A stretch of 64,000 bases of DNA from contig OX459097.1 of assembly GCA_949775045.1 (NCBI GenBank), positions 10,031,619 to 10,095,618 on the forward strand, read 5' to 3'. The position numbers and the translations under genes are program-made. Every line of letters begins with the position of its first letter. The stretch's first letter is position 1. This DNA is from Metridium senile. Lineage: Eukaryota > Cnidaria > Anthozoa > Actiniaria > Metridiidae. This document shows, piece by piece, positions 21,963 through 36,900 of the stretch. Under the pieces are notes generated by a model that was given only the letters and a program-made list of their open reading frames with translations, did no database searches and was not told the origin of the DNA.

Positions 21963-24900
21963 GTAAGTATATTATATCTTAATATTAAACTATTACTCAT
22001 ACTCGACTATGAACTATGAAAAGCATGCATTTATCAACAGTTTCATCAGATACTATAAACTGATATTATATTTAATATTTCTAAATTAAGTTTCCAACTT
22101 TTTTTCGCCTTTTTTATTAAAATATTTCGAAGCTTTTGAATCTAAATTCAGAATTTTTTTGTTAATTATTAAAAACATTATAGTGACCATTATCATCACA
22201 CTTGAAACTTTGACGTCCCTAATGACAACATTCACTCGAAAGTCAATTTTAGTTCATAATTCTAATTCATTATTATTGAATTATTAACTGATATTATATT
22301 TAATATTTCTAAATTAAGTTTCCAACTTTTTTTCGCCTTTTTTATTAAAATACTTCGAAGCGTTTGAATCTAAATTCAGAATTTTTTTGTTAATTATTAA
22401 AAACATTATAGTGACCATTATCATCACACTTGAAACTTTGACGTCCCTAATGACAACATTCACTCGAAAGTTAATTTTAGTTCATAATTCTAATTCATCA
22501 TCATTGAATTATTAACTAGGTATTTGCATTCATTCCATATATTTAAAAACATAAATTGTACCATACATTTTGATGGCCTATTCCTTCCTTTTTGATTTCA
22601 TAATATATTTCAGTTTAATCGAAACATGTATCAATTTCAACTTTTCGAATGTTTTGAAAATGAGTGAAATTCGATATTTTAGTTCGATATTTTGGTGCAG
22701 TCTTTTGCCAGCTGTTTCAACAAATAATTCAACTTGAATTGCTTAAAAATCGCTCAGTTTAGAGCACAATTTTGAGTTCGTTTGTGAACTCGACTTACAT
22801 GTAACCCTGAAAAATTGAGATAAATTATACCAACTTTTAAAACAAAAAAATTATCGTAAAATTTTCATCAAATTATTTACATATTACAAAGTTTAGAGCT
22901 GGTATGTTTTAAAAACTAAGTTTTTTAATAAACCTATGTTCTATTGTTAATATTGTTCTTGGCTCCAGGACAACCGTTTCCCAGACGTGAATATCATGCT
23001 GTGAGAACTGAATGATTTATCTGAATATAGAATTGAATTGAATTGAAAAAGCAAAGATTAATAAGGGGTGTATCATTAGGTTTTTGAGGGGGGTTGGGCA
23101 ATTTGTTTTTGCAGGATATTTTTTTCCCACTTAACAAATGTGCAGGATTTTTTTTTCAACTATCATGAATATTTTTTTTATCATTGTTACTGTGCACGAT
23201 TTTTATCTTTTCTTTAATGCTGTGCTTAAATTTTTTTTTTTGGTTTTTGCCCAACTCTCCCTCAAAAATCTAATGGTCCACCCCTAATATTATTGTGTAT
23301 TGGTTTTATTGCTTTATTCACTGGTACAAACAAAAAAAAGAAAATAAATAAAGATAGTTTATAATAAAAAATAAATGAGATCATCAATTTATTATTAATT
23401 TTGAAATATTGAACAAACAGAAAACAGAAAAGAAATTTGAAATTACAACATCTGAAGGGTAAAAAAAGTATTTTATCACAGTGCAATTCATAATTTATTA
23501 CACATGGAAACTAGCGAGTAAACTAGTATAGGCTGTGTTGGTGTTTGATATAAACAATAGGTAATGTAATGAAATTTGTAACACCGTAAAAAATGTTGAC
23601 TTAACTTTACTGACGTGTCAAGCTTTAGCCCTTCGTCAGAGTACTAAAGCTCGAAACGTCAGTAAAGTTAAGTCAACATTTTTTACAGTGTTACAAATTT
23701 CATTATATAACCTATCAAAATTACACAGCCATCGTAGATCAGTCAACAATGTGTAAAAAGATTTTAAACTGCTGTCAGTCAAATATTAAAGGTATCAACA
23801 GAATATTTTTGATTAACAGCAGCATAAAGACTGCCTGTTTCATGTTGGCATTTGAAAGACAAGGGATTCCGTAATTGTCCTTCTTGTAAACATGGTTTCG
23901 TTCATTGACCACAAACGATAGTTCGAAGTCAAGGTTTGAGTTGCTGCATATGATAAATTATAGTTTTGCTATGTGTGGCAACTCCAACCTTGACTTGGAT
24001 CTAGTGTTTTCAAACGAAACTGTGAAAAAGTCTACTATGAACGGCACTAACCTTTTTGGAAAAAAGGGCGAAGCGTCGTCAGGGAAAACAATCACATGTC
24101 ATCTTATATAAATAAAGACTTTACTTGTTTACTTACATAAAATTCTACTTATCTTTCAGAGTGTGAATGTAATGAGCATGCTGATTCCTGTGAATACAAC
24201 AATAATCTTAGTCATGGTGTGTGTGATGATTGTAAACATAACACTACCGGATACTACTGTGAGAAATGCCAGGATAAATTCTACCGTAATGTCAGCATTC
24301 CACTTAATCATTCAGAAGTCTGTCTAGGTAAGTAGGCACATTTGACAATATCTTAATTTTAAAAAACTTCTCCTAAGCTTTCGGCCTTCATGGCCATCTT
24401 CAGAGGAATGAAAGATTGTTACAAGTCGTAAGAAAAAAACAAATTAAGTCTTATGACTTGCAACAATCTTTCATTCCTCTGAAGATGGCTGCCAAGGTCA
24501 AAAGAGGAGAAGTTTTTAAAAATTAAAAGGTTGAGGACCAACAACTACTATTATGAATCTAAATCCAACCTACAAACATTTGTTTGATTATCTTTATTAA
24601 TGGAAGCTAGCAAGTAAACAAGTACAGTGAGCTTGTTCCGGACGTCAAAATTCAAACTTATTTAACTACTTTCTTTGAATGGTTATCTTAATTTTCATCG
24701 GTCGACCTAATAAGGTCGACCAATCAGGAAAGAGCTGAATTTTGACTTCCGGATCAAGATCCAACAGACTACATTTCCCAGGGTATTTATTCTGGGGGCG
24801 AGAAATGAGCGACAGAAGATTACCCCTGGGTTCCTAAGGTTGCGCCAGTGTTTGATATAAACGATAGGTAATATATAATGACATTTGTAGGGGCCATCTA

Positions 24901-27900
24901 AAAGTTATCAGTATGGTTTGGATATTTAAGGCCAAAATATACAAAGTACTAAAAAAATGATAAGCCTTTTCACATTTCTATTCATTACCAATAAAGTTGT
25001 TATTATTAATTATTATCAAATTATCAATGATTATTTTACAATATTAATATTGCCTTTTGTGTTTCAGCCTGTGACTGTTTCCAGCAAGGCATTCTAAATA
25101 ATGGATCCTGTCACAATACTACTGGACAGTGTGAATGTCGTCAGAATGTGACAGGTCGTCAGTGTGACCATTGCGTTGATACTTACTATGGATATAGTGT
25201 TCAACCAGTTGGACATTGCAAAGGTGAGAGAGATGTTTTATAAGACAAACACATGCTGACATGAAACCCCTATCTATACCAAACAGTGCTGGGACCAAGG
25301 GAAATATTTCCAGTTTATAGCTGTGGAAGATTCTAGTTTATGCTTATGTTTGGCTTAAAGAAAATTTTGTTATTATGAGGATTTTGAGGGGGTTAGGATT
25401 TTGAGGGGTTCCACTAACTAGAAAACATTTCCAGGATAATTTGACCGCCAAGTGCTTGCTCCAGTATAGTGGGAGATTCCAGTTTATTGATAATTCACTT
25501 GCAACTTTGGGGGAAAATAGGACCAAAAATATCTCTTTCTTAGAGAAAGTTTTGGTATTGTGAGGATCTGGTAAAGAAGTCAAACAAACCGATGCTCCTT
25601 GCACTGTTGAGTTATAGAGAACACTTCTCAGCCAATCAGAGTGTGTGATTTAAATCAAATATTTTATCATACAATATTTCTATTACTAATTATATTCTAT
25701 TAATTAATATTGTGCTAAGTTTACAGTCCTTGTTAATACTTATTTAAGAGTCTATATTTTTCCTATTCCAGCATGTGAATGTGTTCAGTTTGGTACCAAA
25801 AATGGTTCCTTAAACTGTCATCAAACCATAGGCCAGTGTGATTGTAAAGAAAACATAAACCAGAAAACTTGTTCAAAATGTAAAGATGGCTTTTACAAAT
25901 TCCCTGTTAAAATTATTGAGGATTGTCTGGAGTGTGATTGTGATTATGGTGGGTCATCATCTGGGATATGCAACAAAGTAAATGGTGAGTTATATCAACA
26001 TTAAGATTAATTATTACCTTGGTTATTACTACTATAAATATCATAATTATTGTCATCATCTTAATTATCAATATTCAAGCATTTGAATCATACTTATAAT
26101 CATCATGACTCACCATCATGCATAAACATCATGGTTGTTAAAAGCCTATTGGTTTCCAGAGGCCTCCTTGCCATATTATACCATTTAATATTTATTTATC
26201 TATACTGATTGCATTGTAATTTTTCTTATATATACTGTAACATTATCTATTTATGTAAACCTTGTAATATGGCAGAAACAATAAACAATAAAATGATCAC
26301 CATCATCAATATCATATCATTATGACTCACCATGCATCATTATCATTGTTTTTATCATCATCATCACCATCATCAATATCATTATCATTATGACTCACCA
26401 TGCATCATTATCATTGTTTTTATCATCATCATCACCATCATCAATATCATTATCATTATGACTCACCATGCATCATTATCATTGTTTTTATCATCATCAT
26501 CACCAACATCTATATCATTATAAATATAAATATAATATGTTATTCATTTCTCTCATGGATGGTGAAGGTTTAGACTGCTAGTTGAAATAATAATAATCAT
26601 TTGCAGTCCAAACCTTCAACATATCATAATAATAATAGTTCATGGCCTACATTGATCCATCCAATCTCACCACAAATCATTTTCCATTCTTTAGGAAACT
26701 GTGAATGTAGAAAGAACATCCAAGGAACAAGATGTACCGTTGTCCTTCCTGGCTACTTTACTGGTAGTTTCACATACTTTAAAACAGAAGCTGAACAGTC
26801 ATCTGGAAACTACCTATACACATCCAACACCAACGACCTTAACAAGTACTTTACAGGGACAGGTTATGCCAAGATCACTCCAGGACAGCACATTAACTTT
26901 AAATTCACTAGTGATACTGCTTTCAATGCAGGGCGTATCTTATTGAGATATACAGACACATCTCAAGGTAATTTTTAGTGTTATCATTGTTAGAGGGCTG
27001 TCCTTTATTAGTGTATGGGAGGGAGGGTCAGCAATATTGAGGGGGTTGCTGTTTTGTAGGGGTTTAGTAAAAACTGGATGGAATATAGGGGGGATTATTA
27101 TATTTTTGCCAACCAGGAAGGGGAAAGTGGGGGGGAGGGTGGGTGGGTGGGTAATATTTGGAAAAGACAACAAGTGATTTTGCCGACCCCCCCATACACT
27201 AATAAATGAAAGCCCCCTTATATTAAGTCTTGACTTGGAATAATCACCATAATTGATGGAGCAATGATGTTGAAAACCATGTCGATTAGAAGATGAACTT
27301 ATGAAAATGAAGCCATTTCTCACTTTCACAAAAATTTTCAAACTTTGAAAAAATACCTGTTTCAAATCTTGCGGGCTGTACTGGAGCACAGTGTGTGAAA
27401 AACACACATTACAGTGCGAATCGAAAAACCGTGGGCACCCAGAAATATTTTAGAAATTGTTTATTATTTGCTGAACAACTCAAACAGATCTCTAACTACA
27501 AAAGGTTTACCATAATACACATCATCTAAACTTCTTGAGGTGATATAGTTGTTTCTGAGGTGTTCAACAAACAATAAATGATTTCTAAAATATGGCACTG
27601 TAATTCTAATTCTTATTACTTATCAATATTATTATATCAATATCCAGGTAACATTGGACTCCAAGTTAAAGTAACTGCAAGTGGAAGTAGACTTTGTAGT
27701 GGTATGACCAAGACATTTCCAATCACTGGTCTACAGAAGGGTCAAGGACAAGCATGGTTATCCAAGGAGCCAATATCAATGAAGTGCAAAGGACAACCAT
27801 TCTCCTTTAATGTCTCATATACTAACAGTGCCCCATCAAATGCTTCAATAGAAATCGACTCACTGATTATCTACCCTGAGATCAAGGATACAAGAATATA

Positions 27901-30900
27901 TAAGATAGCGGAGGTTAAAGGTGATGCCCATGGATTTGATATTAAGACCATTGTCAGTTGCTGGAATAACTGGACAACTTTGATATCTGCTAGTGAGAGT
28001 CAACCAATTTGTAAGAATATTTCATTCTCTGCCATGGCACAAGTATTGGATGGAGCTTTACGTAAGTGTTTTTACATTTCATTGTAGTTTGGATGCTTTT
28101 CATTCTATTTGCTGTTCTGTTGTGTTTCTTGAATTTCTTTATTGTTTTATATTTTTGCTCTCTCTCACGCTTTATTTTTCGTTTTTGACTTCCTTCCTTC
28201 CTTCCTTCCTTCCTTCCTTCCTTCCTTCCTTCCTTCCTTCCTTCCTTCCTTCCTTCCTTCCTTCCTTCCTTCCTTCCTTCCTTCCTTCCTTCCTTCCTTC
28301 CTTCCTTCCTTCCTTCCTTCCTTACTTCCATCCTTTCTCCAACCCTTCCTTCCTCTCTCCCACCCTTCCTTCCTTACTGTATTCCTTCCTTTTTCTTTTC
28401 TTTCTTTATTTCCTTTCTCTCTCTTCTTCTTTCCTGTTTTTCTTTCTTTGTTAAATAACACATTTCAAATTTTTTCAATGCATTTACAAAACGGGTTGTC
28501 ACTGTCATGTGCCTTACAATCTTTCTTTTCTAATTATAACAACTAACAACCTTTGTGTATGATTGTGTTTCCAGCATGTGGCTGTAACAGTACTGGATCA
28601 GTATCTAACACAACATGTGATGATAATGGTGGACAGTGTCAGTGTAAACCAGGTGTAACTGGAAGGTCATGTGATCGCTGTATGCCTGGACATTATAACC
28701 TGACTTCTAATGGTTGTTCAGGTATGTATGCTCATTTAATTATATTCATTTACACAGATTCATTTATTCATCCATTTATTCATTCCTTCAGTCATTTATT
28801 CCATCATACATACATTTGAACCTTCTTTTATTCATTCATTCCATCATTCATTTATTCATCCATTTATTCATTCCTTCAGTCATTTATTCCATCATACATA
28901 CATTTGCTCCTTCTTTTATTCATTCGTTCCATCATTCATTTATTCATCTATTTATTCATTCCTTCAGTCATTTATTCCATCATACATACATTTGAACCTT
29001 CCTTTATCCATTAGTTTCATCATCCATTTATTCATTCATTCAGTCCTTTATTCCATCATACATACATTTGCTTCTTCTTTTATTCATTCGTTCCATCATT
29101 CATTTATTCATCCATTTATTCATTCATTCAGTCCTTTATTCCATCATACATACATTTGCTTCTTCTTTTATTCATTCGTTCCATCATTCATTTATTCATC
29201 CATTTATTCATTCCTTCAGGCATTCATTCCATCATACATACATTTGATCCTTCCTTTATCCATTAGTTTCATCATCCATTTATTCATTCCTTCATTTGTT
29301 CCCTCCTTCAGGCATTCATTCCATCATTCATACATTTGGTCCTTCCTTTATTCATCTTTTCATCATTCATTTATTTATCCATTTATTCCATCATGCATAC
29401 ATTTGCTCCTTCATTTATTTATTTGTTCCATCATCCATTTACTCATCCATTTATTGGTTCCTTCCTTCAGGCATTCATTCCATCATTCGTTCATCCATTC
29501 GTTCGTTCCTTTATTCATTTGTTCCACGATTCCTTCCTGCCTTCATTTATTCATCACATTGTTGATTAACTTTATTCATTCATACATTCATTCACCTGTT
29601 CTTTCATCTATTCATTCATTTATTTCAGCCTTTTTTCGTTCACTTGCAGCCTCAAGGAATTTTTTACTAGAGTCAGTAATATAATTTGTATCTTTTTCAG
29701 CATGCAACTGTAGCTCTATTGGTTCAAACCATCTAGTCTGTAATGCCATAACCGGCCAGTGTCCCTGTAAGCCTGGTGTTATCTCACGCACTTGTGATCA
29801 ATGTAATCATACATATTATGGTTTTAATACTGGCAAGGGATGTGTGGAGTGTAAGTGCAATGCCAGTGGATCAGTGGATCTACAGTGTGATGGTGTGACC
29901 GGTGTATGTCCATGTAAGAACAGTACAGCAGGAACCAAGTGTGACCAGTGTAAACATGGTTATTATAACTATACATCACAGGGATGCCAGTAAGTAATGA
30001 TGGTGGTGGTAATGATGATGGAGATGGGTGTGGGGGTGATGATGATAGTGGTAATGATGATGATGGTGGTGGTGGTGGTAATGATGGTGATGGTGGTGGT
30101 GATGATGGTGGTGGTGGTGATGATGGTGGTGGTGGTGGTGGTGGTGGTGGTGGTGGTGGTGGTGGTGGTAATGATGATGGAGATGGGGGTGGGGGTGCTG
30201 GTGCTGGTGGTAATGATGATGATGATGACAGTGGTAATGATGATGGTGGTGGTGATGATGGTGGTGGTGATAATGGTGGTGGTGTTAATGATGATGGTGG
30301 TGGTGATGATGGTGGTGTTAATGATGGTGGTGGTGGTAATGATGGTGGTGGTGGTGGTGATGATGGTGGTGGTGTTAATGATGGTGGTGGTGGTAATGGT
30401 GGTGGTGGTGGTGATGATGGTGGTTGGTGATAATGGTGGTGGTGGTAATGATGGAGGTGGTGGTAATGATGATGGTGTTTGTAATGATGGTGGTGTTTGT
30501 AAGGATGATACATCAACTATAATGCTGGTGGTGTTCGTAGTGATGATGATGGTGGTGTTTGTGGTGGGGGTAGTTATGGAAATTTAAGTGGTGGTGATGG
30601 TCATATGATGGTGGTAATAATGGTAGTGATAATAATTGTAATGGTTATGATGATGGTGGTGTTGAGATAATGATGTTAATAATGGTGATGATGGTAGTAG
30701 TAGTATCAAACAGGGTATGCTGGAAAGAATGTTAAAGGTAATATAACTTGATAATAATAATGACTATCTGTTGTTAATACACATCATGTTTCAAATAGAT
30801 CCTGCCAATGTGATACAGACGGCTCCACCACCCAACAATGTGACCTGCAAACTGGTAAATGTATGTGCAAGGCCAATGTCCAAGGCTTCAAATGCAATGA

Positions 30901-33900
30901 GTGCAAACAAGGTTTTTACAACAGAGATGTTCACAACCCTACTGGATGTACACAATGTTACTGCTACACCCGTTCTTCTACATGTTCCTCCGCTAGAGGA
31001 TACGTTAAATCAACCATTGAATCAAACCCTATGACCAGCACATGGCAGTCTGATGATGGTTTCGAAAGTTCTGATAAATCAACAGGAATCTTCAGCATCA
31101 AATACAAGGCCAACAAAACAGGCACTCTACTCATGCCATTAAGCTTCTCTGGTGTGCTTCTTAAATCTTATTCACAACTCTTTAGCTTTAAGCTAAGCTT
31201 CAAAACACCAGAAGACGCCAACCTTAGCCTAAGTGTTGAGATTAGCTTCAGAGGCTTGAAGATTGAGTTTCCGCTAAGCCCGAAACCTTCCGTAAATGTT
31301 ACAACATATTCAGTGCTTCTTCACGAGAACAACTCAATCAAGCCTATCACTGCAACAAAGTTACAAGAATCACTGGCTAATGTCTTTCAAATTAAACTCA
31401 AGGCAACGTTCATGTCTTCAGGATCAATGGAGATAACTAGTGCCAAGCTTGGTACAGCGGTAGAGGGAAACAATGGGGAGTTTGCAGGCAATGTAGAGAA
31501 TTGTACTTGTGTTGACAGTAATTATACTGGCTTGTCGTGTCAGCTGTGTAGTCAAGGTGAGTCTATGATAACTAATTCATTTAATTATTCTCTCTATTGT
31601 CCCCTTATTTGTTTTGTTCGTTTGACTTCTTATGAATTTATCAGAAACTAGCGAGTAAACTAGTAAACTAGTAAAGGCTGTGTTTGTGATATACACGATA
31701 GGTAATGGAAAGAATTTGTAACACTGTAAAAATGTTAACTTAACTGTACTGACGACTCCTGGGTACCAGAAGTTATTTTCTATTGGCTTTAGCGTTTGTA
31801 AGTCGGCTGCTAAAACTCGAAACCTTAGCAAAATTGAATTAACATTTTATACGGTGTTACAAATTTCGTCTATGACCTACCTAATAAATTAGACGGTGAA
31901 CTGAATGATTTTTTCTTCTTTTGTCTACTAATCCATCCATAATAACTATTTTCCGTAATTTACCTCTATCGATCAATAATCTTACCACAATTCTTTGTTC
32001 ATTTAATAGGTTATACTCGATGGCCTATCAACAAAAAACTTACCAATCTACCTCGGTACAGTACACGCTGTGAACTTTGTAGCTGTACTAACAGATCCAA
32101 GGAGTGTCATCGTGAGACTGGGAAATGCGACAACTGTAGGACTGGTTCAACTGGGTATTTCTGTGAAGAATGCCAAAATGGTGTTGATAACTCAACAATC
32201 CTAGATTGTAAACAGTGTTTTCCTGGATATTATGGACTCTATTTGAACAAGTTTGAAGGCTGTGGACGTAAGTTGTGCATTATTTTATTACTTTGATAAA
32301 TGTATGTGTTATAATTGTTGGTAGTGGTGGTGTGTTGGTAGTGATGTTGTAACCAGTGTTTTCTTGGGTATTATGGACTCTATTTGAACAAGTTTGAAGG
32401 CTGTGGACGTAAGTTGTGCATTATTTTATTACTTTGATAAATGTATGTGTTATTATTGTTGGTAGTGATGGTGTGTTGGTAGTGATGTTGTAACCAGTGT
32501 TTTCTTGGGTATTATGGACTCTATTTGAACAAGTTTGAAGGCTGTGGACGTAAGTTGTGCATTCTTTTAATTACTTAATATGTTTTGTTGTTGGTGGTGG
32601 TAGTGGTGGTGTGTTGGTAATGGTCGTGTGTTGGGTATTATGGTCACTTTTTCAACAAGTTTGAGGGCTTTGGAAGTAAGTTGTGCATTCTTTCATTGGC
32701 TTTGGTTTGTTTGTGGCTTTGGTTTGTGCTGTTGTTGTTGGTGATGCTGCTGTTGTTGCTGCTGTTCGTGGTGTGTTAGTAGCGATGCCGTAACAGGTGT
32801 TTTTTTTGGATATTTTGGTCTACATTTGAACAAATGTGAGGGCCGTGAACGTGAGTAGTGCATTCTTTTATTGGCTTTGTTTGTGTTGTTGTTGGTGCTG
32901 CTGCTGATGCTGATGCTGATGCTGTTGGTGGTGGTGTGTTGGTAGCGATGGCGTAACCAGTATTTTCCTGGATATTGTGACCTCTATTGTGGGCATAAGT
33001 CATGGATACTTGTATTAGCTTTGGTTTGTGCTGTCACCCTCTATTAGGGGGCCACAATAAAAAGTCCCATATCTATTCCTATACCTATTCTATACCTCTA
33101 TTTAGTGGTTAACCTCTTATTAGACGGCCACTTTGAAAAGTCCCAAGGGTGACCGCTTAATAGAGGTACAACTGTAGTTTTTGTTTTGTTTTTATCACCT
33201 GAATAAATTGTTTCTATTCTTCCTTTCCAGGGTGTAACTGTATTCTACCTAATACTCTATATGGCAATCAGAGTGTATGTAGGTTTGATGATGGGCAGTG
33301 TGAATGTAAAGCTAACATCTCAGGTCGTGTATGTGATCGATGTCATGAGAACGCTTATAACGACACACAATTGCAAGGGCAATGTGTAGGTAAGTTATCA
33401 ATATTCATTAATATAAGGAAAAGGACTATTATTAAGTGTCGGTAGTTCCTTCAGCTAGAAGTAAGCTGGTCTCCCAGGAAGCCGACAGTGCGCTCTTTTC
33501 CCCCCTCTCTCCATCAGTGCTCCGTTTTACGGGTATTTAGAGCTACTCAAAGCTACACATGAGTGGCATTTCCTATCCCGTGGACACTATTGTGTTTCCG
33601 ACCGTTAGTAAGTAAGTAAGTAAGTAAGTAAAGCTACACTGCACTTAAAAGCTTGGTTGGAAGAAGTCGAAACAAGTGTGAGGTCACTAGGGATCGAACT
33701 CGTGACCTCTCGCTCCGAAAGCCGCGCACTAACCAACTTAGCTACACTTGTTCCATTATCAACATGAACAATATTATTATCATCATTATTATTCTCGCCT
33801 CAACTATATCGTCATCATCTACAACGCTGTAATCATATCGTTATCTTCAATAATATCAACGCCATCATAATTAACGAAAAGCCATGTTTACACGGGACAA

Positions 33901-36900
33901 CATGTTGGACCAACATTGTTGGACGGTGTTGGATGATGTTGGATGGGGGCCGTTAAAACCGAACCCAACAAGTTGCGATACAGTTTGTTGAACACGAAAA
34001 CAATAAAAATGCAGGGTGTTCAAACGGGCCCAACCCGTTGGTCCAACAATATTAATGCGGTTGGTCCAACATGTTAGACCCATTTAAACAGGGTTTTAAT
34101 TCCATCATTTCATCTGACAGATTGTCCAATTTACTATTATCATCATCATTACCACCTACACCATCATCAGTTCACTTCAATATTACAATACCACCACCAC
34201 CATAATCATCATTAATTCTATTATCATCTTACCCCACAGATTGTCCAATCTGCTATAATCATCATCATTACCACCACCACCATAATCATCATTAATACCA
34301 TAATCATCATTAATACCATAATCATCATTAATACCATAATCATCAATACCATAATCATCATTAATACCATAATCATCATTAATACCATAATCATCATTAA
34401 TACCATAATCATCATTAATACCATAATCATCATTAATACCATAATCATCAATACCATAATCATCATTAATACCATAATCATCATTAATACCATAATCATC
34501 ATTAATACCATAATCATCATTAATACCATAATCATCATTAATACCATAATCATCATTAATACCATAATCATCAATACCATAATCATCATTAATACCATAA
34601 TCATCATTAATACCATAATCATCATTAATACCATAATCATCAATACCATAATCATCATTAATACCATAATCATCATTAATACCATAATCATCATTAATAC
34701 CATAATCATCATTAATACCATAATCATCATTAATACCATAATCATCAATACCATAATCATCATTAATACCATAATCATCATTAATACCATAATCATCATT
34801 AATACCATAATCATCAATACCATAATCATCATTAATACCATAATCATCATTAATACCATAATCATCATTAATACCATAATCATCATTAATACCATAATCA
34901 TCATTAATACCATAATCATCAATACCATAATCATCATTAATACCATAATCATCATTAATACCATAATCATCATTAATACCATAATCATCATTAATACCAT
35001 AATCATCATTAATACCATAATCATCATTAATACCATAATCATCATTAATACCATAATCATCAATAATACCATAATCATCATTAATACCATAATCATCATT
35101 AATACCATAATCATCATTAATACCATAATCATCATTAATACCATAATCATCATTAATACCATAATCATCATTAATACCATAATCATCAATAATACCATAA
35201 TCATCATTAATACCATAATCATCATTAATACCATAATCATCATTAATACCATAATCATCATTAATACCATAATCATCATTAATACCATAATCATCATTAA
35301 TACCATAATCATCAATAATACCATAATCATCATTAATACCATAATCATCATTAATACCATAATCATCATTAATACCATAATCATCATTAATACCATAATC
35401 ATCATTAATACCATAATCATCAATAATACCATAATCATCATTAATACCATAATCATCATTAATACCATAATCATCATTAATACCATAATCATCATTAATA
35501 CCATAATCATCATTAATACCATAATCATCAATAATACCATAATCATCATTAATACCATAATCATCAATATACCATAATCATCATTAATACCATAATCATC
35601 ATTAATACCATAATCATCATTAATACCATAATCATCATTAATACCATAATCATCAATAATACCATAATCATCATCAATACCATAATCATCATTAATACCA
35701 TAATCATCATTAATACCATAATCATCTTATCCCACAGATTGTCCAATCTGCTATAATCATCATCATTACCACCTCCACCATCATCAGTTCACTTCAATTT
35801 TACTACCACCACCATAATCATCATTAATTCCATTCTCATCTTATCCCACAGATTGTCCAATCTGCTATCGTCTTCTTCAAATCTTTGTCCACAAGCTGCG
35901 TAAGGACATTATTACACTGGAAGGTTCTCTAACTAGCCTACGAAATGGTGGTTCGGGGGACTTAACCTTTGAAAAACGCCTAATAGCAGCAGGGCAAAAC
36001 GTGCGCTTGCTTGTTCAGAAAGCATCAAACTCTACCGGCATCGAAAAAGATCTCCACGACGAATTACAAAACTTGAACCAGACTCTCGACAAAATGGAAG
36101 CGTTGCTAAGAGACAATGTGACGTCAGGAGTGACGTCATTAGAGGGTGAGGTCACGGTAGTGTCACGTAATAGGAATAGGACAGCGGAGTTGATCGAACT
36201 GACGGAGACCATGATTAGTGATTCTTACAGGCTGTTAAACTCTTCGATTAGACTATTAGTGGACCAGGCAGATGCCTCAGACAGGTTCCTTAGTCAAGTC
36301 ATTCCAATTTTTCAAGCGTACAAGACCGAAGCACTATCCTTCGCGGACACGCAGAACATAACTGGCCAAGATATCATCAGCAAGACCAACACTGCTGGTG
36401 AAATGGTCCGTGTTTCTAAGTCAACCTCTTTACAAACTGAAGTGGATCATAAAAAGAACACAGAAGTGATCCGCAAGCTTTTGTCTGACAGTAAAATGGT
36501 GAAAAACCTTAGTATTCAAACCAACAACACGGCGTACTTACTAGTGACGGATTCTACTATCGTGTTGAAAAATGCCCAGCAAGCTTTAGAGTCTGATATG
36601 GCTTTAAATACCACTAATAAGGCGGAATTGCAGGTGATCTTATCGACTATGAATTCCCTCACCGTTAATGCTACAGCTGCAATCAAAGCAATAGAGAACT
36701 TTAATAACGAGTACAAAAGTCTAAGACAAACCATAGAAACTTCAGTCAGAGAAGCCGCGGTCTTGATGGCTCAAGTTGCTACAGTAAGTCAGGATGCTAC
36801 GGGAATGCTTAACGAGGCACGACGCGCAGAGACCGAAGCGAAGATAGCAGTAAACTCAGCAGCCAAGACACATAAAGATGCTAAAGAGATGTTACAAATT

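Noticed and set aside
24388..24412. Hammerhead ribozyme at the CTGAAGATGGCC..GGCCGAAAGC motif (minus strand)
   Set aside because: Stem II and the GAAA are present but there is no room for stem III between GAAAGCTT and the closing AGGA.
28142..28546. LPSFLPSF and KEGRKEGR repeat ORFs
   Set aside because: Pure TTCC microsatellite, open in all frames because the four-base unit has no stop.
28714..29684. IHSFIHSF repeat ORFs that could look like a membrane protein
   Set aside because: CATT minisatellite inside a laminin intron between two correctly spliced exons.
29824..30587. Proline/serine-rich and Gly/Asp-rich ORFs
   Set aside because: Low-complexity GGT tract; the start overlaps laminin exon 8 in the wrong frame or strand.
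33603..33755. Functional tRNA gene
   Set aside because: A and B boxes fit, but no acceptor stem pairs across the ends and a TTAC-repeat tail follows, so a SINE is the better call.
34224..35567. 447-aa minus-strand ORF of Met/Ile/Val repeats
   Set aside because: It is the translation of an 18-base minisatellite, with unit variants also in multiples of three; no signal peptide, no context and no conserved variation.
34262..35720. CRISPR-like regular array
   Set aside because: Head-to-tail units with no unique spacers, in a eukaryotic intron.
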